Shown piece by piece: positions 17,104-26,061 of a stretch of DNA of 64,000 bases. Source of the stretch: JBBRVW01 sp038246545 (lineage in GTDB: Bacteria; Actinomycetota; Actinomycetes; JACCUZ01). The position numbers were made by a program, and so were the translations under genes. The stretch is taken from contig JBBRVW010000019.1 of the NCBI GenBank assembly GCA_038246545.1, forward strand, positions 1 to 64,000, given 5' to 3'. A model generated the notes under the pieces. It made no database searches and had not been told where the DNA came from. It was given only the letters and a program-made list of their open reading frames with translations. Within the stretch, counting starts at the first letter, position 1. The number at the start of each line of letters is the position of its first letter.

Positions 17104-17693
17104 CCGGGACCGCGGCGCGGCGCGGCCCGGGCCGGCCGGCCGACGGCGGCGACCGGCGTACGGCGATCCTCGACGCAGCCCGCGAGCACTTCGCGGAGCG
17201 TGGCTACACCGGCGCCAGCGTCCGGGGCATCGCGCGCACCGCGGGCGTCGACCCGGCCCTGGTGCACCACTACTTCGGGACGAAGGAGCAGGTCTTCGTC
17301 GCCGCCATGGAGCTGCCGTTCGACCCCGCCGAGCAGCTGCCGCAGGTGCTCGCCGGTGACCCGGACGGCACGGGGGAGCGGCTGGTGCGGCTGTTCCTCT
17401 CCGTGTGGGAGCAGCCCGGCTTCCGGACGCCGATGCTCGGCCTGCTGCGGTCCGCCCTGACCGGCGAGCAGGGTGCTGCGACGTTGCGGGAGTTCGTCGG
17501 GTCGGCCCTGCTCGGCCGGGTGGCCGTCGCCGTCGGCCAGGACGACCCGTTGCGGGTGCAGGCCGCGGCTGCCCAGATGATCGGCGTGGTCATGCTCCGG
17601 CACGTCGTCCGGATCGAGCCGCTGGCATCGGCGCCGGTCGAGGACGTCGTCGCCCTGATAGCCCCGGTGGTGCAGCACCACCTGCTGGGCTGA
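17100..17693 (+). CDS. TetR/AcrR family transcriptional regulator
   Basis: 197 residues. The N-terminal helix-turn-helix is clear: AILDAAREHFAERGYTGASV, then TAGVDPALVHHYFGTKEQVF. The C-terminal ligand domain resembles the TetR_C_17-like group. It lies directly upstream of a two-gene ABC exporter whose promoter holds a perfect 8-bp inverted repeat (17740-17757), so it most likely represses that exporter and is released by a small molecule. ATG 17100 overlaps the methyltransferase stop. Confidence 0.9.
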   Translation: MTGTAARRGPGRPADGGDRRTAILDAAREHFAERGYTGASVRGIARTAGVDPALVHHYFGTKEQVFVAAMELPFDPAEQLPQVLAGDPDGTGERLVRLFLSVWEQPGFRTPMLGLLRSALTGEQGAATLREFVGSALLGRVAVAVGQDDPLRVQAAAAQMIGVVMLRHVVRIEPLASAPVEDVVALIAPVVQHHLLG

Positions 17694-17713
17694 CGCTGCT
17701 GCCCCGCGAGGGG

Positions 17714-17757
17714 TTGACGAGAGGCTCACCCACCGGCATATTCATCACATGATGAAT
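17714..17757 (+). promoter_or_regulatory. Promoter and perfect-palindrome operator of the ABC exporter
   Basis: A -35 TTGACG (17714-17719), a 17-base spacer and a -10-like CATATT (17737-17742) predict a start of transcription at or near the ATG at 17749. Overlapping the -10 and the start codon is a perfect inverted repeat, ATTCATCA-CA-TGATGAAT (17740-17757). It is AT-rich in a GC-rich surrounding. The adjacent TetR gene is the obvious candidate binder; binding would block both polymerase and the start codon. Confidence 0.75.
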
Positions 17758-18525
17758 TACGCGCAAGGCAGCCCGGCGATCGTGCTGGACCGGCTCCGGG
17801 TCGTCCGCGGCGGCCGGGTGGTGCTCGACGACGTCTCCCTGGAGGTCGCCCGCGGCAGCGTGACCGGCCTGCTCGGCCCGAGCGGCTGCGGCAAGTCGAC
17901 CCTGATGCGCTCGGTGGTCGGCGTCCAGGTGGTCGCGGGCGGCCGGCTGACGGTGCTCGGGGAGCCCGCGGGGACGGCTCCGCTGCGGCGCCGCGTCGGC
18001 TACGTCACGCAGGCGCCGTCGGTCTACGCCGACCTCACCGTGCGCGAGAACCTGCGCTACTTCGCCGCCGTCCTGGGCGCGCCGCGTACCGACGTCGACC
18101 GGGTCATCGGCGAGGTCGGGCTGACCAGCCACGCCGACGCCGTGGTGGGCCGGCTGTCCGGCGGCCAGGAGGCCCGGGTCTCGCTGGCGGCCGCCCTGCT
18201 CGGGGAGCCCGAGCTGCTCGTCCTGGACGAGCCCACCGTGGGCCTGGACCCGGTGCTGCGCCGAGACCTCTGGGACCTCTTCCGCACCCTGGCCGAGCGC
18301 GGCACGACGCTGCTCGTCAGCAGCCACGTCATGGACGAGGCCACCCGGTGCGACCGCCTGCTGCTCATGCGCGAGGGCGCACTCCTCGCCGACGACACGG
18401 AGCAGGGGCTGCTCGACCGCACCGGCGCGGCAGACGTCGAGGCGGCGTTCCTCGCCCTCGTCGACGGTGCCGCACCTGACCCCGCCCGCGGCACGAACCA
18501 GATCACGACCGGGAGCCCGTCATGA
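17749..18525 (+). CDS. ABC transporter ATP-binding protein (drug-exporter type)
   Basis: 258 residues with Walker A GPSGCGKST, signature LSGGQEARVS, Walker B LLVLDEPTVGLD and the H-loop in VSSHVMDEA. It belongs to the DrrA/NodI-like exporter ATPases. Two in-frame ATG codons (17749, 17752) lie inside the operator palindrome, and no ribosome-binding site is present, so translation is probably leaderless. Its stop overlaps the permease start (ATGA). Confidence 0.9.
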   Translation: MMNYAQGSPAIVLDRLRVVRGGRVVLDDVSLEVARGSVTGLLGPSGCGKSTLMRSVVGVQVVAGGRLTVLGEPAGTAPLRRRVGYVTQAPSVYADLTVRENLRYFAAVLGAPRTDVDRVIGEVGLTSHADAVVGRLSGGQEARVSLAAALLGEPELLVLDEPTVGLDPVLRRDLWDLFRTLAERGTTLLVSSHVMDEATRCDRLLLMREGALLADDTEQGLLDRTGAADVEAAFLALVDGAAPDPARGTNQITTGSPS

Positions 18526-19256
18526 GCCTCAGCCGCACCCTCGCCACCGCCGGGCGGGTCCTCCGCCAGCTGCGGCACGACCCACGCACCATCGCGTTGA
18601 TGCTCGTCGTACCGTGCGTGCTGGTGGGGCTGCTCGCCTGGGTCTTCGAGGGCAGCCCGACCTTCGACCGCATCGGTGCCCCGCTGCTCGGGGTGTTCCC
18701 GTTCGTCGTGATGTTCCTCGTCACCAGCATCGCCACGCTGCGCGAGCGCACCTCGGGGACGCTGGAGCGCCTGCTGACGATGCCGCTCGGTCGGCTGGAC
18801 CTGCTCGTCGGCTACGCCCTCGCCTTCGGGGCCGTTGCGGTGGTCCAGGCGGGACTCGTGAGCGCGCTGTCCCTCACCTGGTTCGGGCTGGACGTGGCCG
18901 GCCCCTCGTGGCTGCTGGTCGTCGTCGCACTGGCCGACGCGCTGCTCGGCACGGCGCTCGGCTTGTTCGTGAGCGCCTTCGCGAGCTCGGAGTTCCAGGC
19001 TGTGCAGTTCATGCCGGCGTTCGTGCTGCCGCAGTTCCTGCTCTGCGGGCTGCTGGTGCCGCGGGACCAGATGCCCGACGTGCTGCACGGGGTCTCGTCG
19101 GTCCTGCCGTTGTCCTACGCCGTGGACGCGCTGGGTGACGTGACGACGAACACCGAGGTCGCCACGGGAACGTGGGTCGACCTCGGCGTCGTCGTTCTCT
19201 CGGTCGCCATGGCGCTCGCGCTGGGTGCGGCAACCCTGCGCCGGCGGACCACCTGA
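18522..19256 (+). CDS. ABC-2 type transporter permease
   Basis: 244 residues with six predicted membrane segments. LRERTSGTLERLLTMPLGRLDLLVGY is the typical ABC-2 cytoplasmic motif and FVLPQFLLCGLLVPRDQMP the conserved fifth-segment region. It is the membrane partner of the upstream ATPase, with overlapping stop and start, and should export a hydrophobic compound or drug under control of the TetR repressor. Confidence 0.9.
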   Translation: MSLSRTLATAGRVLRQLRHDPRTIALMLVVPCVLVGLLAWVFEGSPTFDRIGAPLLGVFPFVVMFLVTSIATLRERTSGTLERLLTMPLGRLDLLVGYALAFGAVAVVQAGLVSALSLTWFGLDVAGPSWLLVVVALADALLGTALGLFVSAFASSEFQAVQFMPAFVLPQFLLCGLLVPRDQMPDVLHGVSSVLPLSYAVDALGDVTTNTEVATGTWVDLGVVVLSVAMALALGAATLRRRTT

Positions 19257-19266
19257 CGGCGTTCGC

Positions 19267-20835
19267 TCAGTGGTAGCGGCGCATCGAGCTGGCCGCGGGG
19301 CCTGAGGAGACCGTTTCCCGGTCTCCGTCCCGCAGGTCGACCTCGTCCCTGTCGTAGTCGGCGCTGTGGTCGGCACCCGACTCGTCAGCGTCCTGGGCCG
19401 TGAGCGGCTCCGCGATGTCCTCGAGCGACCGTCCCTCGGCGTCGACGGCCAGGAAGGCCGCGACGATGCCGGCGCCGATCATGAGGCCGGCGCCGAGGTA
19501 GTAGCCGTTGATGACCTGGTCCCTGCCCTGCTCGATGAACTTGCCGAACAGGATCGGCCCGACGATGCCGCCGAGCCCGGTGCCCACGGCGTAGAAGAAC
19601 GCGATGGCCATCGCGCGGGTCTCCATCGGGAAGATCTCCGACACCGTGAGGTAGGCCGAGCTGGCGCCGGCCGAGGCGAAGAAGAACACGACGCACCACA
19701 TGAGCGTCAGGGTGGACGCCGACAGCGAGCCGTTGTGGAACAGCACGCCCGTCAGGACGAGCACCAGCCCCGACACGATGTAGGTGCCCGCGATCATGAT
19801 GCGCCGGCCGACCGTGTCGAAGAACTTGCCGAGCAGGAGCGGGCCGGCGAAGTTACCGATCGCCAGCGGGATGAGGTACCACGGTGCCGTCGAGTCGCTG
19901 ACCTTCATGATCTTGATGAGCACCAGGGCGAAGGTGAAGAACACCGCGTTGTAGAGGAACGCCTGCCCGATGAACAGCGACAGGCCGAGCACGAAGCGCT
20001 TGGGGTAGAGCTTCCACGCGGTCTTCGCGATCTCGGCGAAGCCGATGGTCTTCCGCTGCCGGACGGTGAGGTAGTCGTCGCTGTCCTCGGCCTTCGGAAG
20101 CTTCTCGTCGGTCGACTCCTCGACCTGGCCCTCGATGTCGCGGACGATGCGCTCGGCGCCCTTCTCCTTGCCGTGGATGAACATCCAGCGGGGGCTCTCG
20201 GGGACGTTCTTGCGGACGAACAGGATCCCGATCCCGAGGACGGCGCCGAGGCCGAAGGCGATCCGCCAGCCGAGGTCCTTGGCGAAGAAGTTCTCGTTGA
20301 GCAGGACCACCGAGAGGGCGGCGCCGAGCGCGGTGCCGAGCCAGAACGAGCCGTTGATGATGAGGTCGACGCGGCCGCGGACCCGCGCCGGGATCAGCTC
20401 GTCGATCGCCGAGTTGATCGCGGCGTACTCGCCGCCGACGCCGGCTCCCGTGAAGAAGCGGCAGACGAAGAACCACATCGGGTTCATCGAGAAGGCGGTC
20501 AGCACCGTGGCGACCAGGTACAGCGCAAGGGTCACCATGAAGAGCCGCTTCCGGCCGAGCCGGTCGGTGAGGTAGCCGAAGAACAGGGCGCCCAGGCAGG
20601 CGCCGGCGACGTACACGCCGGCCGCGATGCCGATCTGGCTCTCGGTGATCGAGAGGCCGCTGCCCTTCTCCGTCAGCCGGCCGGCGATCGAGCCGACGAT
20701 GGTGACCTCGAGCCCGTCGAGGATCCACACCGTGCCGAGGCCGATGACGACGAGCCAGTGCCACCTGGCCCAGGGCAACCGGTCCATCCGGGCCGGGATG
20801 TTCGTCTTGATGCTGCCGGTCTGGACCCCGCTCAT
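19267..20835 (-). CDS. MFS transporter, sugar/metabolite:H+ symporter type
   Basis: 522 residues with twelve membrane segments. Family signatures are GYLTDRLGRKRLF between segments 2 and 3, RFFTGAGVGGEYAAINSAIDELIPARVRGR near segments 4-5 and a central loop of about 60 charged residues. SEIFPMETRAMA is the second-half counterpart. This fits the metabolite:H+ symporter group (SHS/AAHS-like); the substrate is not known. The C-terminal tail of about 45 residues is acidic. ATG 20835 follows GGGAGG; the open frame extending to 20988 overlaps the proline dehydrogenase promoter and was rejected. Confidence 0.88.
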   Translation of the reverse strand: MSGVQTGSIKTNIPARMDRLPWARWHWLVVIGLGTVWILDGLEVTIVGSIAGRLTEKGSGLSITESQIGIAAGVYVAGACLGALFFGYLTDRLGRKRLFMVTLALYLVATVLTAFSMNPMWFFVCRFFTGAGVGGEYAAINSAIDELIPARVRGRVDLIINGSFWLGTALGAALSVVLLNENFFAKDLGWRIAFGLGAVLGIGILFVRKNVPESPRWMFIHGKEKGAERIVRDIEGQVEESTDEKLPKAEDSDDYLTVRQRKTIGFAEIAKTAWKLYPKRFVLGLSLFIGQAFLYNAVFFTFALVLIKIMKVSDSTAPWYLIPLAIGNFAGPLLLGKFFDTVGRRIMIAGTYIVSGLVLVLTGVLFHNGSLSASTLTLMWCVVFFFASAGASSAYLTVSEIFPMETRAMAIAFFYAVGTGLGGIVGPILFGKFIEQGRDQVINGYYLGAGLMIGAGIVAAFLAVDAEGRSLEDIAEPLTAQDADESGADHSADYDRDEVDLRDGDRETVSSGPAASSMRRYH

Positions 20836-21026
20836 ACTGGCCTCCCGTGCTGCGTGCTGCGGCCAGGAGCGGCCGCAGAGGACGTCGCACGTGGTGCCCG
20901 CACCGATCTGCGCGAAACATGTGCGCACCGCGGCGACCCCCGGCTGGGGAGGAGTGGGTGCCCGCGGCGTTAGCCTGAGCCGGTGCACGACGACGCGGTC
21001 GTGCCGGGGTCGAGGAGGTATGTCCG

Positions 21027-21956
21027 TTGCTGCGGCGTGTGCTGCTGTCGATGTCCCGCAGCCGGCGGATCCGGCACCTGGTGGAGACCGCCCCCGGCTC
21101 GCGCTCGGTGGTCGCCCGGTACGTCCCGGGGACCGCCGCCGAGGACGCCGTCGAGGCGACCCACACGCTGGCCGACAAGGGCCTGCTGGTCTCGCTGGAC
21201 CACCTCGGTGAGGACACGACCGACCTCGCGCAGGCGACCGCGACCAAGGAGGCGTACCTCCGGCTGCTGGACCTGCTCCACCGCGACGGGCTCACCGGGG
21301 GCGCCGAGGTCTCGGTCAAGCTGTCCGCCGTGGGCCAGGCGCTCCCCGGTGACGGCGAGAAGGTCGCCCTCGACAACGCCCGGGCGATCTGCGAGGTGGC
21401 GACGGCGGCCGGCACGACGGTCACGCTTGACATGGAGGACCACACCACCACCGACTCGACGCTGGGCATCCTGCGCGAGCTGCGGCAGGACTTCCCCGGT
21501 ACCGGCGCCGTGCTGCAGGCCTACCTGCACCGGACCGAGGCCGACTGCGCGGACCTCGCCCACGCCGGGTCGCGGGTCCGGCTGTGCAAAGGCGCGTACA
21601 AGGAGCCGGAGTCGGTGGCCTTCCAGGGCAAGCGCGACGTCGACCGCGCCTACGTCCGGGCGGCCAAGGTGCTCATGGCGGGCGACGGCTACCCGATGCT
21701 GGCCACCCACGACCCGCGGCTGGTCGCGATCGGTGAGGACCTGGCCCGCCGGCTCGACCGCCCCAAGGACAGCTACGAGTTCCAGATGCTCTACGGCGTC
21801 CGCCCGCACGAGCAGGAGCGGATCGTGGCGACCGGGCAGCGGATGCGGGTCTACATCCCCTACGGCGACGAGTGGTACGGCTACCTCGTCCGAAGGATGG
21901 CCGAGAAGCCCGCGAACCTCGCGCTGTTCCTACGCTCGGTCCTGACCAAGGGGTAG
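21027..21956 (+). CDS. putB: Proline dehydrogenase
   Basis: 309 residues, the length of monofunctional actinobacterial enzymes (PutB/PruB). It oxidises proline to pyrroline-5-carboxylate with FAD, as a TIM barrel. Family motifs include EVSVKLSAVG, TLDMEDHTTTDSTL, VRLCKGAYKEP and the C-terminal RMRVYIPYGDEWYGYLVRRMAEKP. The start appears to be TTG at 21027, eight bases after GAGGAGGT; the ATG at 21020 is out of frame. A TAGCCT -10 at about 20971 could drive transcription. proC follows 24 bases downstream. Confidence 0.92.
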   Translation: MLRRVLLSMSRSRRIRHLVETAPGSRSVVARYVPGTAAEDAVEATHTLADKGLLVSLDHLGEDTTDLAQATATKEAYLRLLDLLHRDGLTGGAEVSVKLSAVGQALPGDGEKVALDNARAICEVATAAGTTVTLDMEDHTTTDSTLGILRELRQDFPGTGAVLQAYLHRTEADCADLAHAGSRVRLCKGAYKEPESVAFQGKRDVDRAYVRAAKVLMAGDGYPMLATHDPRLVAIGEDLARRLDRPKDSYEFQMLYGVRPHEQERIVATGQRMRVYIPYGDEWYGYLVRRMAEKPANLALFLRSVLTKG

Positions 21957-21979
21957 ACCGACTGCCGGGAGGCGCGCCG

Positions 21980-22807
21980 ATGGAGGCTGCAGCAGGACAG
22001 CGGGTCGCCGTCCTCGGCGCGGGCAAGATGGGCGAGGCGCTGCTCTCCGGGATGCTCCGCAGCGGTACGCCGGTCGCGGACGTGCTGGTCTCCGCCCGCC
22101 GTCCCGAGCGGACAGCGGCGCTGCGCGAACGGCACGGCGTCGAGGTCGTGTCCTCCGCCGAGGCGGCAGCCCGGGCCGACACCCTCATCCTCACCGTGAA
22201 GCCGCAGGACATGGGTGCGCTGCTCGACGAGGTGGCGCCGCACACCCCGCCCGGCCGGTTGGTCGTATCGGTGGCGGCCGGCATCACCACCGCCTTCCTC
22301 GAGTCGCGGCTGGCGGCCGGCACCCCGGTCGTCCGCGTCATGTCCAACACCCCGGTGCTCGTCGACGAGGCGATGAGTGCGATCTCCGCCGGCGCCCACG
22401 CCGCGGAGGAGCACCTGGTGCGGACCGAGGCGATCTTCTCGCCGGTGGGCCGCACGATCCGGGTCCCGGAGTCGCAGCAGGACGCGGTCACCGCGCTGTC
22501 GGGCAGCGGGCCGGCGTACTTCTTCTACCTCGTCGAGGCCATGACCGACGCCGGCATCCTCCTCGGGCTGCCACGCCAGGTCGCCCACGACCTGATCGTG
22601 CAGACGGCCATCGGCTCGGCGGTGATGCTGCGCGACTCCGGCCAGCACCCGGTGATGCTGCGCGAGGCCGTGACCTCGCCGGCGGGCACGACGATCAACG
22701 CGATCCGCGAGCTGGAGAACCACGGGGTGCGCGCGGCGATGCTGTCGGCGCTGGAGGCCGCCCGCGACCGCGGGCGGGAGCTCGCCAGCGGAGGAGACGG
22801 GTCATGA
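21980..22807 (+). CDS. proC: Pyrroline-5-carboxylate reductase ProC
   Basis: 275 residues, normal length. The N-terminal Rossmann fold begins with VAVLGAGKMGEALL and the C-terminal dimer domain carries ALSGSGPAYFF and TSPAGTTINAI. It reduces pyrroline-5-carboxylate to proline with NAD(P)H, the last step of proline synthesis. ATG 21980 follows GGGAGG. It sits between the catabolic proline dehydrogenase and a HAD phosphatase; its stop overlaps the latter's start. Confidence 0.96.
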   Translation: MEAAAGQRVAVLGAGKMGEALLSGMLRSGTPVADVLVSARRPERTAALRERHGVEVVSSAEAAARADTLILTVKPQDMGALLDEVAPHTPPGRLVVSVAAGITTAFLESRLAAGTPVVRVMSNTPVLVDEAMSAISAGAHAAEEHLVRTEAIFSPVGRTIRVPESQQDAVTALSGSGPAYFFYLVEAMTDAGILLGLPRQVAHDLIVQTAIGSAVMLRDSGQHPVMLREAVTSPAGTTINAIRELENHGVRAAMLSALEAARDRGRELASGGDGS

Positions 22808-23502
22808 GCGCGGAGCTCGGCATCGAGGTGCAGCAGCCGGCGCTGCTGTTCGACCTGGACGGCACGCTGGTCGACTCGGTCTACCAGCACGTCATCTCGT
22901 GGCAGGAGGCGCTGGCCGACTGCGGCATCCCGCTGTCGGTGTGGCGCATCCACCGTCGTATCGGCATGAGCGGCGGGCTGTTCCTCGACGCCCTCCGGCG
23001 CGAGACCGGCTTCGTCCTCGACGACGAGCTGGCCGAGCGGCTCAAGGCCGGCCACGCGGCGGCGTACCTCCAGCGGAAGAGCTCCGTGGTCCCGCTGCCC
23101 GGGGCGCGCGAGCTGCTCGGGTACCTGCACGAGCGCGAGGTGCCGTTCGCGATCGCCACCAGCGGTGCACGGCAGACGGCCGGCTCGGCGCTCGCACTGC
23201 TCGACCTCCCCGACGACGTCCCGGTCGTCACCCGCGACCTCGTCGAGCGGGCCAAGCCCGACCCCCACCTGTTCCTCGCGGCGGCCAAGCTGCTGGGCAT
23301 CGTCCCGCGGCACTGCTTCGTCGTCGGTGACAGCGTGTGGGACCTGTTGGCCGCGCAGCGCGCCGGGTCCCTGGGCATCGGGCTGTTGTCCGGCGGCTAC
23401 GGACGCGAGGAGCTGGAGCGCGCCGGTGCCTACCGGGTCTACGCCGACCCCGCCGAGATGCTCACCCGGCTCGAGGAGGTCGGCGTCCGCCCGAGTCGCT
23501 GA
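22804..23502 (+). CDS. HAD family hydrolase (phosphoglycolate phosphatase / beta-PGM-like)
   Basis: 232 residues. HAD motifs are complete: FDLDGTLVDS (nucleophile Asp), IATSGA (Thr/Ser), the lysine in ERAKPDPHLFL and FVVGDSVWDLLAA. The helical cap between motifs I and II is of the subfamily C1 type. Substrate unknown. ATG 22804 overlaps the proC stop. Its 3' end overlaps the convergent phosphotransferase gene by 41 bases. Confidence 0.88.
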   Translation: MSAELGIEVQQPALLFDLDGTLVDSVYQHVISWQEALADCGIPLSVWRIHRRIGMSGGLFLDALRRETGFVLDDELAERLKAGHAAAYLQRKSSVVPLPGARELLGYLHEREVPFAIATSGARQTAGSALALLDLPDDVPVVTRDLVERAKPDPHLFLAAAKLLGIVPRHCFVVGDSVWDLLAAQRAGSLGIGLLSGGYGREELERAGAYRVYADPAEMLTRLEEVGVRPSR

Positions 23503-24502
23503 CCGGACGCAGCTCCGCGAGCGTGTCGACGAGGGCCGACCAGGCCAGCTCGCTGTCCGCCGTCCGCTCGTGCGGGCCACGGAACCACTCGACGTACTGG
23601 GCGACGTCGACCAGTGCCCAGCGCAACCGGTAGTAGCCCAGGTCGTCCACCGGCACGGTGCGTCCGGTGACCTCGGCGTAGCGGCGCAGCTCGGACCCAG
23701 TCCCCGACTCGACCAGCCACAGGTCGCGGGCAGCCGGTGCGAGCAGGGTGGTGTCCCAGTCGACCAGCAGCGGACCGGTGGTGGTCGCCAGCCAGTTGTC
23801 GGGCTTCGGCTCGCCGTGCGTGACCACCCACGGCTCGTCGCGCGCGCGGAGGCCGGCCGCGCCGTCGTCGTGCGTCGCGAGCCGGCGTCGTACGTCGTCG
23901 GCGTGCTCGGCGACCAGGGCGCGGGTGGGCTCGGAGAACGGGCCGCCCTCCCACGGCTCCGTGAGCCGGGCCATGGCCTCCTCGAGCGCGCACCGACCGT
24001 CGATCGCGAGGTCGTCGGCGCGCGCGGTCGCCGCGACGTACGGCGTCGCGAGGTGCAGCCGGCCGAGCAGGTCGACGAGCGATCCGCGCTCCTCCGGGGT
24101 CTGCTCGGCGGCACTCGGCCAGCCGGTGCCGTCGACCGCCGGGAAGACCGCGACCGACCATCGGTCGGCCAGCCGCTGCACCGCCTGACCGTCCTGGCCC
24201 GACCGCGGGGCGACGACGAACGCCAGACCTGCCTCGTCGCGCAAGGCGCGGGCGGTGGCCATCGCCGCGCGCAGGGCGCTGTCGTCGGCGACGTCGTCGA
24301 CGGTCACGAAGTACCGAGCGCCCTCGCCTGTGGTCAGCCACCAGTGGTGGCTGCCGAACCCCACCGGCGCGTAGGTCAGGTCGGTGCTGTCGAGCGCCCA
24401 GTGCCGGCGCAGGTGCCTGGCCAGCGCGCCGGTACCGAGGTCGGCGGGTGGAGTGCGCACCCACGGCACGGTAGGTCGTCCGCCGAACTCCAGCCACGTC
24501 AT
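23462..24502 (-). CDS. Aminoglycoside phosphotransferase family protein
   Basis: 346 residues with a kinase-like fold. The catalytic loop is VTHGEPKPDNWL and the metal-binding DWD is in LLVDWDTTLLAP. The N-terminal nucleotide-binding lobe is recognisable (YFVTVDDVADD). Such proteins phosphorylate small molecules; real aminoglycoside resistance cannot be inferred. ATG 24502 was chosen because the residues upstream in the open frame are low-complexity and antisense to the next gene. No strong ribosome-binding site is seen. Confidence 0.75.
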   Translation of the reverse strand: MTWLEFGGRPTVPWVRTPPADLGTGALARHLRRHWALDSTDLTYAPVGFGSHHWWLTTGEGARYFVTVDDVADDSALRAAMATARALRDEAGLAFVVAPRSGQDGQAVQRLADRWSVAVFPAVDGTGWPSAAEQTPEERGSLVDLLGRLHLATPYVAATARADDLAIDGRCALEEAMARLTEPWEGGPFSEPTRALVAEHADDVRRRLATHDDGAAGLRARDEPWVVTHGEPKPDNWLATTTGPLLVDWDTTLLAPAARDLWLVESGTGSELRRYAEVTGRTVPVDDLGYYRLRWALVDVAQYVEWFRGPHERTADSELAWSALVDTLAELRPVSDSGGRRPPRAG

Positions 24503-24623
24503 TGCGGCCGCGTGCGGGCCGGTGCTGTCCCGTCGGGGTGCCAGTGCCAGCGGTTCACGATGAGCGACATGGAATGGCGCCCGACGCTGTCCGTCCTCAG
24601 GTGAGGCCCGGTCGTCGTGCGGG

Positions 24624-25412
24624 TCAGGCGTCGCCGGGGATGAAGTGGCGGTCCACGTTCCACGGCGCGACCGGCGAGTGCTCCAGGATCCAGGTCTGCA
24701 CGGTGCGGTCGGTGCCCGTGAGGACCACCAGGCCGACCAGGACGAACACCACGCCGAGGCCACGGCGGAACGCGCCGTGCGGGTCGGCCGCCCACCGGGC
24801 CCGGCGCACGGCCCGCTGCCCGAGCAGGGCGATGGCGAGCAGGGTGGCGCACAGGCCGACGACGTAGGCAGCGAGCAGCACCGTGGCCCGGCCGAAGCTC
24901 GCCGGGAACGCGGTGACGACGAGGTAGGCGTACAGCGGGCTGCAGGAGGAGAACACCGGGCCGAGGGCGGCGCCCGTCAGTACCGCCCCGGTGCGACCGC
25001 CCCGTCCGCGGGCCGCGACCAGCCCCGTGGCAGCCCTCGACTGGAGGCGCCATGCCGCCCGCTCCCAGAGCCGGGGGGTCAGGGAGGTGAGGCCGAGCCC
25101 GATGAGCAGCAGGCCGCTGGTCAGCTGCCAGACCAGGCGCGGCACGTCGATCAGGGCAGTGGTCACCTTGAGGGCCAGCGTGAAGACGATGACGGAGACG
25201 CCGAGCGACACGGTGATGGTGACCGCCCTCGCCAGCGGTGACAGCACGGTCGTCGCCGGCGCGGCGGTCAGGACGGCGGTGTCGCGCCGAACCTCCGGCT
25301 CGGCCGGCGGGGGAGCGAGCGACCCGCCGACGACCACCGGCAGCACCGGCAGGACGCACGGCGCCAGCGTCGTCAGCGCACCTGCGGCGACCGCGCCCAG
25401 CACGACCAGCAC
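24624..25412 (-). CDS. CcdA/DsbD-like transmembrane thiol-disulfide protein
   Basis: 262 residues, about six membrane segments. Conserved cysteines occur in APCVLPVLP in the first segment and SSCSPLYAYL in the fourth, as expected for CcdA-type proteins that carry electrons across the membrane to extracytoplasmic thioredoxin-like proteins. A thioredoxin-like lipoprotein gene precedes it by 9 bases, making an operon. The function is probably reduction of exported proteins or cytochrome c maturation. Confidence 0.8.
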   Translation of the reverse strand: MLVVLGAVAAGALTTLAPCVLPVLPVVVGGSLAPPPAEPEVRRDTAVLTAAPATTVLSPLARAVTITVSLGVSVIVFTLALKVTTALIDVPRLVWQLTSGLLLIGLGLTSLTPRLWERAAWRLQSRAATGLVAARGRGGRTGAVLTGAALGPVFSSCSPLYAYLVVTAFPASFGRATVLLAAYVVGLCATLLAIALLGQRAVRRARWAADPHGAFRRGLGVVFVLVGLVVLTGTDRTVQTWILEHSPVAPWNVDRHFIPGDA

Positions 25413-25421
25413 GCGTCGGCC

Positions 25422-25961
25422 TCAGACGGCCTTGTCGGCGATCTCGGTGCCGGTGTAGGTGCCGGTGAACGCCTTGAGCTTGGTGCCGTCGGCGTCGATC
25501 GAGACGAACGTCCACTGCTGGGTGACGCCGTACTCCTTCTTGAGGTCCGTGGAGTTGTCGTAGTCGACCTGGACGACGGTCAGGTCACCGGGGAGGGAGG
25601 CCGGGTCGGACCGGAGGTTGTCGTCGGTGGTCTGGCAGTCGTGGCACCACGTGGCATGGAAGAAGAGCACGACGCGCCCGGTGGCGTAGGCCGACGGGTC
25701 GGCGGCGTACCGCTCGTAGTCCACGTACCGGCCGGCGCCCGCCCGGGCGGCGACGGTGCTCTCGCCGGGGGTGGAGGTGGCCGGCCCGACTGCAGCCGGG
25801 GCGGGGGAGGCGGTGGTGGTGCCCGCCTGCGGCCGGGTCCCGGCGGAGTCCTGCGTGGCGCTGCTCCCGCATCCGGCGAGCAGGAGCCCGGTCGCAGCCA
25901 CGGCAGCCAGCGCGAGCGCCCGCGCCGGCCGGCGCGCGGTCCTCGATGTTCCCTGCCGCAC
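25422..25961 (-). CDS. Thioredoxin-like lipoprotein
   Basis: 179 residues. A lipoprotein signal peptide ends in LLLAGC, so Cys30 or thereabouts is lipidated and the protein is anchored outside the membrane. After a Thr/Pro/Ala-rich linker the thioredoxin fold carries the redox motif FFHATWCHDCQT and TQQWTFVSIDADG. The GTG at 25961 follows GAGGAGA. Its membrane electron donor is likely the CcdA-like protein encoded next. Confidence 0.87.
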   Translation of the reverse strand: MRQGTSRTARRPARALALAAVAATGLLLAGCGSSATQDSAGTRPQAGTTTASPAPAAVGPATSTPGESTVAARAGAGRYVDYERYAADPSAYATGRVVLFFHATWCHDCQTTDDNLRSDPASLPGDLTVVQVDYDNSTDLKKEYGVTQQWTFVSIDADGTKLKAFTGTYTGTEIADKAV

Positions 25962-26061
25962 GTGGTCTCCTCGGTTCGTCGGTGCCCTCCCAGTCAACCC
26001 GACCCGGAGGCCCCTCGACGGGTACGACGTCTTACGGTCCGATGACGTCCACGCCGACCGG

